Source: a gamma proteobacterium SS-5 (GTDB taxonomy: Bacteria > Pseudomonadota > Gammaproteobacteria > Chromatiales > Chromatiaceae). From it: a stretch of DNA of 64,000 nt. The stretch lies in assembly GCA_009497875.2 (NCBI GenBank), contig CP032508.2, forward strand, positions 310,001 through 374,000, written 5' to 3'. The notes under the pieces are model-generated. The model did not search any database. It was not told the DNA's origin and saw nothing but the letters and a program-made list of their open reading frames with translations. This document shows, piece after piece, positions 53,375-64,000 of this stretch. The stretch's first letter is position 1. Each line of letters opens with the position of its first letter. The translations under genes and the position numbers were made by a program.

Positions 53375-54077
53375 CCCAACGATCATGGGGCGAGGTGGCC
53401 ACCCCGGAACATGAAACATCTTCTAATCAATGGGACGCAGAGGACGCAAAGGAGCGCAAAGGACGCAGAGAAGAATGAGGAAGAAGTAGCCCGGATGGAG
53501 TGCAACGGTCCCTATCGGCATCCTCGGCTTTGGCATCCTGCGTCGCCCTACCTCCTGCATCTGGCCTACAGGGATGTAGGTCATGCCAAGCCGATGAACC
53601 CACACCTAGCCCCAAAGGGCGGTAGGTGTGGGGCGGTGGCCCTGCAGTCGTGCCTCACGGGACACTCGCATATCCTTGTGCAGCGGAATCCGGGGTTGCT
53701 GCTGGGCAGGGCCACGCCTAACCGAACCTTTGCCCCTCCGAGCCAGCGCTCGGAGCTCCCAGATTGACAGGCAGCCATGTTGTTTCACAGTAAGGCGGTT
53801 AAAGGGAAGGCAAAGGAAGCGCAAAGGTCGCAGAGAGGAACAAACGGGTAGGGGCTGCAGGTCTGCCGAGCCCCCTGATGGGCGGGAGAGTATAGGGCGG
53901 CCCGTGGCCGCCGCGCCCGCGCCAGGGACAGGCCTCATTGCTCTGGCTTGGCGGCGGGCGCGGCCCGCCCTATGCGGCACGACAAGCCAGTCGTTAGGGT
54001 AATTTTTAGATCCATCATAGGCACATGAAACAAACAGATTTAACCCGCCTTGATCGGCGCAATCAGCGGTTTGGCCG
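53375..54077. repeat. 703-bp gap with five repeat fragments
   Basis: No gene is seen. In order it holds a family A left arm (53433-53472); a GCCCGGATGGAGTGCA fragment (53492-53507) whose relative lies near 13340; the second 127-bp element (53525-53651); a second A-like fragment (53811-53836); and the long inverted repeat AGGGCGG...CCGCCCT (53893-53973) also found at 314-397. The centre (53680-53770) shows nothing recognisable. Confidence 0.8.
53525..53651. mobile_element. 127-bp hairpin element C, copy 2
   Basis: It has the same length and ends (CGGCT...GTCGT) as 51051-51177. The second hairpin is perfect (CCCACACCTA at 53599-53608 with TAGGTGTGGG at 53623-53632); the first has one mismatch. 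The flanks differ fully from copy 1 except for CT just before the left end. Confidence 0.78.
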
Positions 54078-55181
54078 ATGAAGGTGCTGCAGATCCTGCC
54101 CGCCCTGGATAGCGGCGGCGTCGAGCGCGGTACCCTGGAGATCAGCCAGTATCTGGCGCAGCAGGGCCACCGTTCCCTGGTCATGTCCGCCGGTGGCCGT
54201 CTGGTGGAGCAGCTGAGCCGCGAGGGCGGCGAGCACCACGCCTGGGACATAGGCCGCAAGTCCCTGCTGACCCTGCGCCTGGTGCCGCAACTGCGCCGCT
54301 TTCTGCGCCAGCAGCGGGTGGATGTGCTGCATCTGCGCTCCCGCCTGCCGGCCTGGATTGGCTATCTGGCCTGGCGCGGCATGGACCCCGGCCAGCGTCC
54401 GCGCCTGGTCACCACGGTGCATGGCCCCTATTCGGTGAACCGCTACAGCGCCATCATGACCCGAGGTGAGCGGGTCATCGTCATCTCCCGGATGATCCGT
54501 GACTATGTGCTGAACAACTACCCCGAGGTGCCCGCCGAGCGCCTGCGCCTGATCTATCGCGGCGTCGATCCAGCGGCCTTCCCCCCCGGCTACCAGCCGG
54601 ATGCGGCCTGGCTTGAGGCCTGGTGCGGCCAGTTTCCCGAGACCCAGGGCAAGCAGTTGATCTGCCTGCCGGCGCGCGTCACGCGCTGGAAGGGCCAGCA
54701 GGACCTGCTGGAGCTGCTGGCGCGGATTAAACAGGCCGCGCCCCTGGCCCATGGCCTGATCGTGGGCGAGACCAAGGTCGGCAAGCAGGCCTTTCTGCAG
54801 GAGCTGCAGCAGCAGGCGCGGCAGTTGGGGGTGGCGGACCGGCTGAGTTTTGTCGGCCATCGGGATGATCTGCGCGAGATCATGGCCATCTCGCAGATCG
54901 TACTGTCCCTGTCCCGCGAGCCGGAGGCCTTTGGCCGCGTCTCCCTGGAGGCCCTGAGCCTGGGGGTGCCTGTGATCGGTTACGACCACGGCGGGGTGGC
55001 GGAGCAGCTCAGCGTCCTGCTGCCCGAGGGCAGGGTGGCCCTAGACGATGCCGAGGGCCTGGCACAACGTGCCCAGCAATGGCTGCAAAGTCCGCCGAGG
55101 ATCTCCCCCCTGAACCCATTCAGCCTGCAGCAGATGCTGGACCAGACCCTGCAAACCTATCAGGAGTTGGTTCAGGGCTAA
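54078..55181 (+). CDS. Glycosyltransferase family 4 protein
   Basis: The 367-residue enzyme has the GT-B fold motifs of family GT4. The N-terminal ILPALDSGGVERGTLEI holds the glycine-rich loop. VDVLHLRSRLPAW and VTTVHGPYSVNRY follow, then LPARVTRWKGQQDLLELLARI and the C-terminal EAFGRVSLEALSLGVPVIGYDHGG with the nucleotide-sugar glutamates. It probably adds a sugar in LPS core or surface polysaccharide synthesis, as also suggested by the ELM1-like neighbour. It ends against a family E repeat that separates it from convergent nadE. Confidence 0.93.
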   Translation: MKVLQILPALDSGGVERGTLEISQYLAQQGHRSLVMSAGGRLVEQLSREGGEHHAWDIGRKSLLTLRLVPQLRRFLRQQRVDVLHLRSRLPAWIGYLAWRGMDPGQRPRLVTTVHGPYSVNRYSAIMTRGERVIVISRMIRDYVLNNYPEVPAERLRLIYRGVDPAAFPPGYQPDAAWLEAWCGQFPETQGKQLICLPARVTRWKGQQDLLELLARIKQAAPLAHGLIVGETKVGKQAFLQELQQQARQLGVADRLSFVGHRDDLREIMAISQIVLSLSREPEAFGRVSLEALSLGVPVIGYDHGGVAEQLSVLLPEGRVALDDAEGLAQRAQQWLQSPPRISPLNPFSLQQMLDQTLQTYQELVQG

Positions 55182-55182
55182 A

Positions 55183-55306
55183 CAGAAGACAGAAGACGGA
55201 GGGCGGAAGACAGAATTTTGCGTCGCTACGCGACAGATCAATAACACCTGGCATTAAACACCTCAGCTCTCTGTCCTCAGTCCTCTGTCCTCTGTCCCCT
55301 GTCCTC
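55183..55306. repeat. Hairpin repeat (family E), unexpanded copy
   Basis: AACAGAAGACAGAAGACGGA on the left, GCGTCGCTACGCGACAG in the centre, and TCTGTCCTCAGTCCTCTGTCC on the right: the same layout as 47673-47853 but without the long 7-bp array. It lies between convergent genes and slightly overlaps the nadE stop region. Confidence 0.82.
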
Positions 55307-56918
55307 AGATCTTCCGACTGATCGGATAGCGTCTGTCCCGGCCGAAGGCGCGGCGGCTGATGCGCACCCCGGGCGGGGCCTGGCGGCGCTTGTATTCGTT
55401 GCTGTCCACCAGGCGGGTTACCCGGGCCACCAGGGCCGGGTCAAAGCCGTCTTCCACCATCCGCTCCCGGCACTGATCCAGCTCGATGTAGCGGTAGAGG
55501 ATGTCATCCAACAGGGCATAATCAGGCAGGCTGTCGCTGTCGCGCTGATCGGGCCGCAGCTCTGCCGAGGGCGGCCGGTCGATCACCCGTTGCGGGATTA
55601 CCTCGCCATCCCGGTTGCGCCAATTGGCCAGGCGATAGACCAGGGTCTTGGGTACGTCCTTGATCGGCGCGAACCCCCCGGCCATGTCGCCGTAGAGGGT
55701 GGCGTAACCCACCGCCATCTCGCTCTTGTTGCCCGTGGTCAGCAAAATGCGCCCGCTCTTGTTGGACAGCGCCATGAGAACCAGGCCCCGGCAGCGGGCC
55801 TGGATGTTTTCTTCGGTGGTATCTGTCGCCAGGCCGGCAAATTCCCCGGCCAGCATCTGCTGGAAGGCGACAAAGGCCGGTTCGATGGGGATGGCGCGGC
55901 AATAGACCCCCAGGGCGCGTGCCTGGCGGGCGGCGTCGTCATTGCTCATCTGCGCGGTGTAGCGTGAGGGCATCATCACCGCCTCCACCTGATTGGCCCC
56001 CAGGGCATCCACCGCAATGGTCAATACCAGGGCCGAGTCGATACCGCCGGAAAGCCCCAGCAAGGCCCCCTGGAAGCCGTTTTTGCGCACATAGTCGCGC
56101 ACCCCCAGTACCAGGGCCTGGTAGATGTCTGCCCGTTCGTCTGAACGGGACTCGGGACTCGGGACTCGGGGCTCGGGAACTCGGGATTCAGCAATTGGCA
56201 GGCTGATCAAATCCAGTGCCTCGACAAAGCGGGCCGAGCGGTGCAGCGGCCGACCGCTGGCGTCCACCAGCAGGGAGCCGCCATCGAACACCAGCTCGTC
56301 CTGCCCGCCGACCAGGTTGACATAGACAATGGGCATGGCATTTTCCCGCGCCCGCTCGGCCAGCAGTTGCTCCCGTTCAGCGGCCTTGCCGGCGTGGAAG
56401 GGCGAGGCGTTGAGATTGAGCAGGACCTCGGCCCCGGCGGCACGGGCCTGGGCAGCGGCCTGTGGCGTCCAAATGTCCTCGCAGATACTCAGGCCCAGCC
56501 TGAGGCCATCGATATGCGCCACGCAGGGCTCTCCACCGGGCTCGAAATAGCGCTTCTCGTCGAACACGCTGAAGTTGGGCAGCTGGGCCTTGTGGTACTC
56601 GGCCAGCAGGCGACCGCCATCGATCAGTCCGGCGGCATTGAAGCGCTTGCCATCGAGCATGCGCGGATAGCCGATGACCACCGCCACGCCGCTATCGGCC
56701 AGCTCGGCGGCGATGCGTTCCAGCTGCGCCTCCACCTGCCGATCCAGCTCGGGGCGAAACAGCAGGTCCTCCGGCGGGTAGCCGGTGAGGGTCAATTCCG
56801 GAAACAGCACCAGCCGCGCCCCCCGCTGCCGGGCCTCCCGAGCGGAGACCAGCACCAGATCGGCATTGCCTTGAATATCACCCACCAGGGTGTTGATTTG
56901 CGCCAGGGCCAGGTTCAT
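55305..56918 (-). CDS. nadE: Glutamine-dependent NAD+ synthetase NadE
   Basis: The 537-residue protein has an N-terminal nitrilase-type glutaminase domain (LFPELTLTGYPPEDLL Glu, YHKAQLPNFSVFDEKRY Lys, LSICEDIW Cys) and a C-terminal ammonia-using synthetase (LLGLSGGIDSALVL P-loop, TGNKSEMAVGYATLYGD). It amidates deamido-NAD. The linker between domains (56144-56190) reads AESRVPEPRVPSPESRSDE and comes from a GGGACTCGGGACTCGG repeat like that at 21946-21971, placed in frame; catalytic residues are unaffected. Confidence 0.95.
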   Translation of the reverse strand: MNLALAQINTLVGDIQGNADLVLVSAREARQRGARLVLFPELTLTGYPPEDLLFRPELDRQVEAQLERIAAELADSGVAVVIGYPRMLDGKRFNAAGLIDGGRLLAEYHKAQLPNFSVFDEKRYFEPGGEPCVAHIDGLRLGLSICEDIWTPQAAAQARAAGAEVLLNLNASPFHAGKAAEREQLLAERARENAMPIVYVNLVGGQDELVFDGGSLLVDASGRPLHRSARFVEALDLISLPIAESRVPEPRVPSPESRSDERADIYQALVLGVRDYVRKNGFQGALLGLSGGIDSALVLTIAVDALGANQVEAVMMPSRYTAQMSNDDAARQARALGVYCRAIPIEPAFVAFQQMLAGEFAGLATDTTEENIQARCRGLVLMALSNKSGRILLTTGNKSEMAVGYATLYGDMAGGFAPIKDVPKTLVYRLANWRNRDGEVIPQRVIDRPPSAELRPDQRDSDSLPDYALLDDILYRYIELDQCRERMVEDGFDPALVARVTRLVDSNEYKRRQAPPGVRISRRAFGRDRRYPISRKI

Positions 56919-56931
56919 AGGTGTATAAGGT

Positions 56932-57147
56932 TCAACGCATAGCCTTCAGGTTATACTCCAGCTCCTGACGACCATGCTGGGTCACACCGAAATAAGCTTG
57001 CGGATCAAATACTTCAGCTGTTGTGGGCTGCTCCTGCAAAGCTATGCCCTCCTCTTCCGCGAGCTGTTGCAGAATGATCTGGACCAATTGATACTTATCG
57101 GCATGGGAGAGTGCCCCTAACTCTGGAATGAGTTCATTCAGGCTCAT
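56932..57147 (-). CDS. Small hypothetical protein (antitoxin-like N-terminus)
   Basis: A 71-residue protein starting MSLNELIPELGALSHADKYQ. Its first 30 residues form an acidic helical pair like those of many short antitoxin-type proteins (LSxxDKxxLxxxLLxxL). The rest (FDPQAYFGVTQHGRQELEYN) is not recognised. An 18-codon open frame (57134-57190) overlaps its start and may be a remnant of a partner. It lies between sucD and nadE on their strand. Membership in a toxin-antitoxin pair is only a possibility, as no toxin gene is seen. Confidence 0.6.
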   Translation of the reverse strand: MSLNELIPELGALSHADKYQLVQIILQQLAEEEGIALQEQPTTAEVFDPQAYFGVTQHGRQELEYNLKAMR

Positions 57148-57214
57148 AGTTCACCACCTCAGGCTCGATCTGCAACCCGGCAACGATCATCTTCTGACTT
57201 CTAACTTCACCCTT

Positions 57215-58090
57215 CTAACTTCTGGCCAGCAGCCCGGCCATGGCCCGGCCTATATCCGCCGGTGAGCGCACCGTGCTGACGCCGGCGGCCTCCAGGGCGG
57301 CGTATTTGCCCTCGGCGGTGCCCTTGCCGCCGCTGATGATGGCGCCGGCATGGCCCATGCGCTTGCCTTTGGGCGCGGTGACCCCGGCGATGTAGGCCAC
57401 CACCGGCTTCTGTACCCGGCTGCGGATGTAGTCGGCGGCGTCTTCCTCGGCGCTGCCGCCGATCTCGCCCACCAGGACTATGCCCTCGGTCTGGGGGTCG
57501 GCGTTGAACAACGCCAGGCAATCGACGAAGTTCATCCCCTGGATGGGATCGCCACCGATGCCGATACAGGTGCTCTGCCCCAGCCCGGCCTGGGTGGTCT
57601 GATGCACCGCCTCGTAGGTCAGGGTACCGGAGCGGGAGACTATACCCACCCGGCCCGGCTGGTGGATGTTGCCGGGCATGATGCCGATCTTGCACTCGCC
57701 GGGGGTAATGATGCCGGGGCAGTTGGGGCCGATCAGGCGACAGTCGTACTGCCTCAGCGCCGCCTTGACCCGCAGCATGTCCAGCACCGGGATGCCCTCG
57801 GTGATGCAGGCGATGACCTGGATGCCGGCATCCGCCGCCTCCAGGATGGCATCGGCGGCGAAGGCGGCGGGGACGTAGATCATGCTGGCGTTGGCACCGG
57901 CCTGCACCACCGCATCCCGCACGGTGTCGAACACCGGTCGATCCAGGTGCCTCTGCCCGCCCTTGCCGGGGGTGACGCCACCCACCAGGTGGGTGCCGTA
58001 GGCGATGGCCTGCTCGGAATGAAAGGTCCCCTGCTTGCCGGTAAAGCCCTGACAGATGACCCGGGTATCTTTGTTCACCAGTACGCTCAT
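57215..58090 (-). CDS. sucD: Succinyl-CoA synthetase alpha subunit SucD
   Basis: The 291-residue protein carries the CoA-binding start [31 protein letters not shown], and the phosphohistidine-type region [19 protein letters not shown]. With SucC it makes ATP or GTP from succinyl-CoA in the TCA cycle. The start overlaps the sucC stop by four bases (ATGA), showing a two-gene operon. Confidence 0.97.
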   Translation of the reverse strand: MSVLVNKDTRVICQGFTGKQGTFHSEQAIAYGTHLVGGVTPGKGGQRHLDRPVFDTVRDAVVQAGANASMIYVPAAFAADAILEAADAGIQVIACITEGIPVLDMLRVKAALRQYDCRLIGPNCPGIITPGECKIGIMPGNIHQPGRVGIVSRSGTLTYEAVHQTTQAGLGQSTCIGIGGDPIQGMNFVDCLALFNADPQTEGIVLVGEIGGSAEEDAADYIRSRVQKPVVAYIAGVTAPKGKRMGHAGAIISGGKGTAEGKYAALEAAGVSTVRSPADIGRAMAGLLARS

Positions 58091-59256
58091 GCCGCACCTC
58101 CAGCCGCTGAAACCACCTGTTGCGCCGCCTGGGTCAGGTCGGACGCCGTCTCCAGAGCCAGGCCGCTGGCATTGAGCATGGCCAGCCCCTCGGCCGCTCG
58201 GGTGCCCTCCAGGCGCACCACCACCGGAATCTCAATCCCCACTTCCTTGATGGCACTGATGATGCCCTCGGCAATCAGGTCACAACGGACGATGCCGCCG
58301 AAGATGTTCACCAGTACCGCCTTGACCTGGCTATCGGAGAGGATCAGCTTGAACGCCTCGGCCACCCTTGCCGCCGTGGTGCCGCCACCGACATCGAGAA
58401 AGTTGGCAGGCAAGCCGCCGTGCAGCTTGACCAGGTCCATGGTGGCCATGGCCAGCCCGGCACCGTTGACCATGCAGCCGATGTTGCCATCCAGGCTGAT
58501 GTAGTTGAGCTCGTGCTCCGCCGCCTGGGCCTCGCGGGCGTCCTCCTGGCTGAGATCGCGCCACTGGGCGCGCTGGGGATGGCGGAAGGCGGCGTTGTCG
58601 TCCAGATTGATCTTGGCGTCCAGGGCCAGCAGATCGCCACACTGGGTTACCACCAGGGGGTTGATCTCCACCAGGCTGGCGTCCTCGGCGATAAACAGGG
58701 CATAGAGGCGGCTGAGCATCTGGCCGAATTGCTTGATCTGATCCCCCTCCAACCCCAATGCAAAGGCCAGCTGGCGGCCCTGATAGGGCTGCACCCCCAC
58801 CACCGGGTCGATGTGCAGGCTGTGGATCTGCTCCGGCGTGTTGGCCGCCACCTGTTCGATGCTCATGCCGCCGGCGGCGGAGGCCATCACCAGCAGGCGC
58901 TCGGCGGCGCGATCCAGCAGCAGACCGAGATAGAGCTCACGCAGGATGGCGCAGGCCGGCTCCAGCAGCAGGGCGGAGACCGGCAGGCCCTCGGGGCCGG
59001 TCTGCGGCGTCACCAGCGGCTGGGCGAGGATGCGCCGGGCAGCGGCCTCAAGCTCTTGCAGCGAGCCGCTGACCAGCACGCCACCGCCCTTGCCGCGACC
59101 GCCGGCATGCACCTGGGCCTTGAGCACCCAGTGGTTCCCCCCCAACTCGTCAGCGGCCTGGGGCAGCTGCTCGGCCTGCTGCAATAAGCGACCCTCGGGC
59201 ACCGCAATGCCCTGCTGGCGAAACAGTTGCTTGGCCTGGTATTCGTGTAGGTTCAT
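58087..59256 (-). CDS. sucC: Succinyl-CoA synthetase beta subunit SucC
   Basis: The 389-residue ATP-grasp protein begins [17 protein letters not shown] and shows [37 protein letters not shown] and [17 protein letters not shown]. It binds nucleotide and succinate as partner of SucD. It is the first gene of the operon. Upstream 59257-59464 holds a CTGGCGGCTGG-like repeat and no gene. The usual sucAB genes are not adjacent. Confidence 0.97.
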   Translation of the reverse strand: MNLHEYQAKQLFRQQGIAVPEGRLLQQAEQLPQAADELGGNHWVLKAQVHAGGRGKGGGVLVSGSLQELEAAARRILAQPLVTPQTGPEGLPVSALLLEPACAILRELYLGLLLDRAAERLLVMASAAGGMSIEQVAANTPEQIHSLHIDPVVGVQPYQGRQLAFALGLEGDQIKQFGQMLSRLYALFIAEDASLVEINPLVVTQCGDLLALDAKINLDDNAAFRHPQRAQWRDLSQEDAREAQAAEHELNYISLDGNIGCMVNGAGLAMATMDLVKLHGGLPANFLDVGGGTTAARVAEAFKLILSDSQVKAVLVNIFGGIVRCDLIAEGIISAIKEVGIEIPVVVRLEGTRAAEGLAMLNASGLALETASDLTQAAQQVVSAAGGAA

Positions 59257-59464
59257 CGCATTGCCCTGTGGGTTGAATGGTTTTCAGCGACCAGCGGCCA
59301 GCCGCCAGCCCCTGGATTCCGCTGCACTGTATCGGGGCTGGATCCGGGCCACATCAATATTGAATTGACGCTGGCGGCTGGTGGCTGTCCTGACTTTCAG
59401 GCTAAGCTACTGACACCTAGCCGCTGATACTTGGTCCCATTCTAGCCCAAACTGGTGATCCGTT

Positions 59465-59698
59465 TTGAAGACCCTTCTGATGCTCATTGCCCTGGCCCTG
59501 ATCTTTTTCATCGGCCGCCACCTCTGGCGGCAACGGCAACGCCAGCAACAAGCCGCCCGGAAAACATCCACCCCGGCGCAGCTGACCGTGCGCTGCGCCC
59601 ACTGCGGCCTGTATCTGCCCAGCCAGGAGGCGATTGAGGCGCAGGGGCGTAGCTACTGCTGCCCCGAGCACCGTGATGCCGGCCCCCTTGATCGATAA
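59465..59698 (+). CDS. PP0621-family small membrane protein
   Basis: A 77-residue protein with one N-terminal transmembrane helix (LLMLIALALIFFIGRHLW), a basic linker, and a zinc-ribbon-like end: VRCAHCGLYLPSQEAI and YCCPEHR. This is the PP0621 family pattern. The role is unknown, but it commonly precedes pilS, as here. Start is TTG 59465 or ATG 59480; neither has a strong ribosome site. The end overlaps the pilS start at 59676. Confidence 0.82.
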   Translation: MKTLLMLIALALIFFIGRHLWRQRQRQQQAARKTSTPAQLTVRCAHCGLYLPSQEAIEAQGRSYCCPEHRDAGPLDR

Positions 59699-61271
59699 CA
59701 AGACCTACCGGCAGGAACAACGTGCCCTGCTGATCCTGATTGTCTATCGGGTGCTGCTGGCCTGCCTGCTGCTGGCCGTGGTCTATGGCGAGTTTCGCCT
59801 CAAGATCAGCGGCCCCAGCCACCCAGAGCTATTCCGTCTGATCAGCTTCAGCTACCTGGGACTGGTGCTGCTCAGCGGCCTGACCTTCTACAAGAACTGG
59901 TTTAGCGCCGGCAACCAGGCCCTGGCCATGTTTCTGGTGGATTGCATTGTCATTCCCCTGCTGATCCACAACGGCGGCGGCATGACCACCGCCCTGGGCA
60001 GCCTGCTGGCCTCCTCCATCGCCCTGACCAGTCTGCTGGTACGCGGCCGACTGGTGCTGTTTCTCGCCGCCATCGCCACCTTTGGCGTGTTCGCCGGTGA
60101 ACTCTATTCCAGCGGCATCCAGGGCTTTGACACCCGCGCCTTCACCCAGGCCGGTCTTTTGGGCGCGGTCTATTTCGCCATCGCCGTGCTCGCCGCCACC
60201 CTGTCGCTGCGGGTGCGCGAGAGCGAGTCCCTGGCCCAGCAGCGCGCCCGTGAACTGGCCGACCTGGCCGAGATCAATCAGCAGATCATCCAGCAGATGA
60301 GCACCGGCGTGCTGGTGAGCAATCATCAGGCGGAGATCCTCTACCTGAACCAGGCCGCACGCCGCCTGCTGGACATCACCGAGGAGCGCAAGCCCAGCCA
60401 CCTGGGCCGTGCCAGCCCCCTGCTCGATCGCCTGTGGCGGCAGTGGCGTGCCGCGCCCGAGGTGGAATCCAGCGCCGGTCAGACCCTGGAAACGGAACAC
60501 AACCAGCTGCGCGTGCATTTTCGCCCCAGCGGGCTGGACAACAGCTGCACCCTGATCTTCCTGGAGGATGCCTCCGAGGCCATGCGCCAGGCGCGCCAGA
60601 TCAAGCTCGCCTCCCTGGGACGGCTGACCGCCGGTATCGCCCATCAGATCCGCAACCCGCTGTCTTCCATCAACCACGCCGGCCAGTTGCTGGCCGAGGC
60701 CGAGGGCATAGATGCCGCCGACCGTCGCCTGCTGGAGATCATCCAGGGCAACAGCAAGCGGGTGAACGAGACCATCGAGAGCATATTGCAGCTATCCCGG
60801 CGGCAGGAACCACGGCATGAGGCGATCGACGCCGAACACTGGCTGGAGCGCTTCATCAGCGGCTTCGTTCGCCTGCACGACCTGACACCCGAGCAGATCG
60901 AACTGCACAGCAGCGGCAGCCACCCGCTGCGGGTGGACAGCCTGCAGCTGGAGCAGGTGCTGACCAATCTGTGCGAAAACGCCCTGCGCCACTCCGGCCG
61001 GGGCGAACAGACCCGCATCCGCCTGCGCCTGGACCGGGATGACATCGGCCAGCCGCGCCTGAGCCTGTGCGACAATGGCTCGGGCCTCTCCCCGCTGGCC
61101 CTGGAGCGGCTGTTCGAGCCCTTCTTTACCACCCGCAGCGACGGCACCGGCCTGGGGCTGTACATCGCCCGCGAGCTGTGCGAGGCCAACAACATCGGCC
61201 TCAAGCCCCTGCCCCCGGACCCCGGAGCCTGCTTTGTGCTGGTGTTTCGTCAGGGTGATGCGCGGGGCTAG
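59676..61271 (+). CDS. pilS: Sensor histidine kinase PilS
   Basis: The 531-residue protein has six membrane helices (about 15-185), a PAS-like domain (about 215-320) and a kinase core: H-box GIAHQIRNPLSSINH, N-box LTNLCENALRHS, DNGSGLSPL and GTGLGLYIAREL. It matches PilS, which monitors pilin levels in the membrane and controls PilR. ATG 59676 begins MPAPLIDNKTYRQEQ, the usual family start; it overlaps the upstream gene by 23 bases. Confidence 0.93.
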   Translation: MPAPLIDNKTYRQEQRALLILIVYRVLLACLLLAVVYGEFRLKISGPSHPELFRLISFSYLGLVLLSGLTFYKNWFSAGNQALAMFLVDCIVIPLLIHNGGGMTTALGSLLASSIALTSLLVRGRLVLFLAAIATFGVFAGELYSSGIQGFDTRAFTQAGLLGAVYFAIAVLAATLSLRVRESESLAQQRARELADLAEINQQIIQQMSTGVLVSNHQAEILYLNQAARRLLDITEERKPSHLGRASPLLDRLWRQWRAAPEVESSAGQTLETEHNQLRVHFRPSGLDNSCTLIFLEDASEAMRQARQIKLASLGRLTAGIAHQIRNPLSSINHAGQLLAEAEGIDAADRRLLEIIQGNSKRVNETIESILQLSRRQEPRHEAIDAEHWLERFISGFVRLHDLTPEQIELHSSGSHPLRVDSLQLEQVLTNLCENALRHSGRGEQTRIRLRLDRDDIGQPRLSLCDNGSGLSPLALERLFEPFFTTRSDGTGLGLYIARELCEANNIGLKPLPPDPGACFVLVFRQGDARG

Positions 61272-61367
61272 GAGCTACTTGCCCCGTGAAGGACCGTGAC
61301 GCCGGAGACCACTTGGCCGCCGACTGACCACTGGCAGCTGACCGCTGCGGGCTTTACACTTAGCCTC

Positions 61368-62729
<1,362 letters not shown>

Positions 62730-62981
62730 GCGCGGGGCGGTTTGGCATGGCCTGCATCGGGCCTGCGGGTCCGAAGCAGGATGCCAGGGTCGATAAGCAC
62801 AGGTGGCTTGACGGGGCAGCCGCAGGAAGGGCCGCTTGCTGCGCTTTGTGCTTCTTTGCTTCCTCTGCGTCCTTTTTCATTCCGGCCTCGCCGGGTTAGG
62901 CTCAACAACGGCCGTCAGCCGCAACCCATGGCACTTGGAGCGACCTTGGGGCGACCATCGGCGTGCAGGGATTTTCTGATC

Positions 62982-63212
62982 CTATTGGCTGACCAGGATC
63001 TGGCTGGCCTCGTTCCTGCGCAGGCTGATCTGACTGCCACAGACGATGTAGGTGCGGGGATCACCCATCATGGCGCTGTAGAGCACGCCGACCGTAGCAC
63101 CGGCGCGGAAGCCCAGGGCGGCCAGGCGGTCCCTGAGTTCACCCTCACCGCGCACCTTGACGATGCGCCCCCGCTGGCCGGGTTGTAGGCTGGTCAATTC
63201 TGCTGTTTCCAT
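62982..63212 (-). CDS. feoA: FeoA family protein
   Basis: A 76-residue SH3-like protein: SLQPGQRGRIVKVRGEGEL, RDRLAALGFRAGATVGVL, and ISLRRNEASQILV at the end. FeoA supports the ferrous iron permease FeoB. No feoB is seen downstream on the minus strand; the next gene there is convergent pilR, so this feoA stands alone. A Fur-like site lies 36 bases upstream, consistent with iron control. Confidence 0.92.
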   Translation of the reverse strand: METAELTSLQPGQRGRIVKVRGEGELRDRLAALGFRAGATVGVLYSAMMGDPRTYIVCGSQISLRRNEASQILVSQ

Positions 63213-63245
63213 CGGTGCCCCCTGATCTGCATTGAGTTAGTGAAA

Positions 63246-63266
63246 GCGATAATCATAATCAAATAT
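63246..63266 (-). promoter_or_regulatory. Candidate Fur box upstream of feoA
   Basis: GCGATAATCATAATCAAATAT contains two good NATWAT hexamers in a row (GATAAT, CATAAT) and a weaker third, in an AT-rich island. Its place just upstream of an iron-transport gene makes Fur control likely. Confidence 0.65.
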
Positions 63267-63282
63267 GGACCAAAGTCCACAA

Positions 63283-63309
63283 CCTTTTTGTGTTTAAGCA
63301 CAAAAAAGG
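63283..63309. other. Hairpin CCTTTTTGTG/CACAAAAAAGG
   Basis: A 10-bp stem with a 6-base loop. It might stop transcription coming from the protease gene before feoA, or be part of the repeat unit that starts at once after it. Confidence 0.45.
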
Positions 63310-63955
<646 letters not shown>

Positions 63956-64000
63956 ACCCCTGTTTCCCCCTGCTCATCGGGATTGAGCTCCGGGGAATAT

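Noticed and set aside
56932-57190. Toxin-antitoxin pair between sucD and nadE
   Set aside because: Only one small antitoxin-like protein and an 18-codon overlapping frame are present; no toxin fold is visible.

Overview
The window is GC-rich, densely coded DNA from a gammaproteobacterium, most likely a sulfur-oxidising member of the Chromatiales (purple sulfur bacteria or close relatives). This rests on a two-cysteine DsrC homologue, a Ralstonia-type NAD-linked [NiFe] hydrogenase (hoxFUYHW) with a separate hypF, a bacteriophytochrome with its own heme oxygenase, a CarH/LitR-like B12 photoreceptor beside a photolyase gene, and gammaproteobacterial housekeeping blocks (rpoZ-spoT-ridA-recG, ubiC-ubiA, glnE-ilvE, pilSR, sucCD). 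The species cannot be named from the sequence alone.

Layout. 1-7.9 kb: a DUF4124 gene cut by the window edge, a repeat-filled gap, then a tightly overlapped operon encoding a CheB-CheR-PAS-GGDEF-EAL giant protein, a bacteriophytochrome with no output domain, and heme oxygenase; a DUF2835 gene follows. 8-14.6 kb: lipoprotein, phosphoesterase, dsrC-like, EgtB-like, a small helical protein, zapE and ispG. 15-17 kb: TRAP permease pair without a binding protein. 17-25 kb: hoxFUYHW, a heme c-bearing diguanylate cyclase, and hemE. 26-34 kb: fructosamine-kinase-like and VOC genes, then a six-gene minus-strand operon (31.8 to 27.6 kb) diverging from carH-like/phr. 34.8-40.7 kb: TAXI binding protein, hypF, SAP protein, DUF3299, ubiA, ubiC. 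41-47.6 kb: recG, yjbQ, ridA, spoT, rpoZ, lpxL-type acyltransferase. 47.9-55.2 kb: glnE, ilvE, zinc-finger protein, ELM1-like protein, glycosyltransferase. 55.3-62.7 kb: nadE, small protein, sucD, sucC, PP0621-like protein, pilS, pilR. 63-64 kb: feoA behind a Fur-like site, then an AT-rich aspartyl-protease gene bounded by inverted repeats.

Functional picture. Two separate light inputs are encoded. Red/far-red light is read by a biliverdin phytochrome whose chromophore enzyme is co-encoded, and the only apparent output is the neighbouring c-di-GMP/chemotaxis-type protein. Blue-green light is probably read by the CarH-like repressor, which sits between photolyase and a long divergent operon that includes glutathione peroxidase and several proteins of unknown role. 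Hydrogen and sulfur metabolism are represented by the hox operon, hypF and the DsrC homologue.

Intergenic space is unusually rich in hairpin repeats of several families. These include a 127-bp element present twice, one copy cleanly inserted in another repeat that itself sits between the arms of a third; 15 perfect tandem copies of a 7-bp unit between lpxL and glnE; and stem-loop repeats between genes of the hox operon. No tRNA, rRNA, CRISPR array, transposase or phage gene was recognised.
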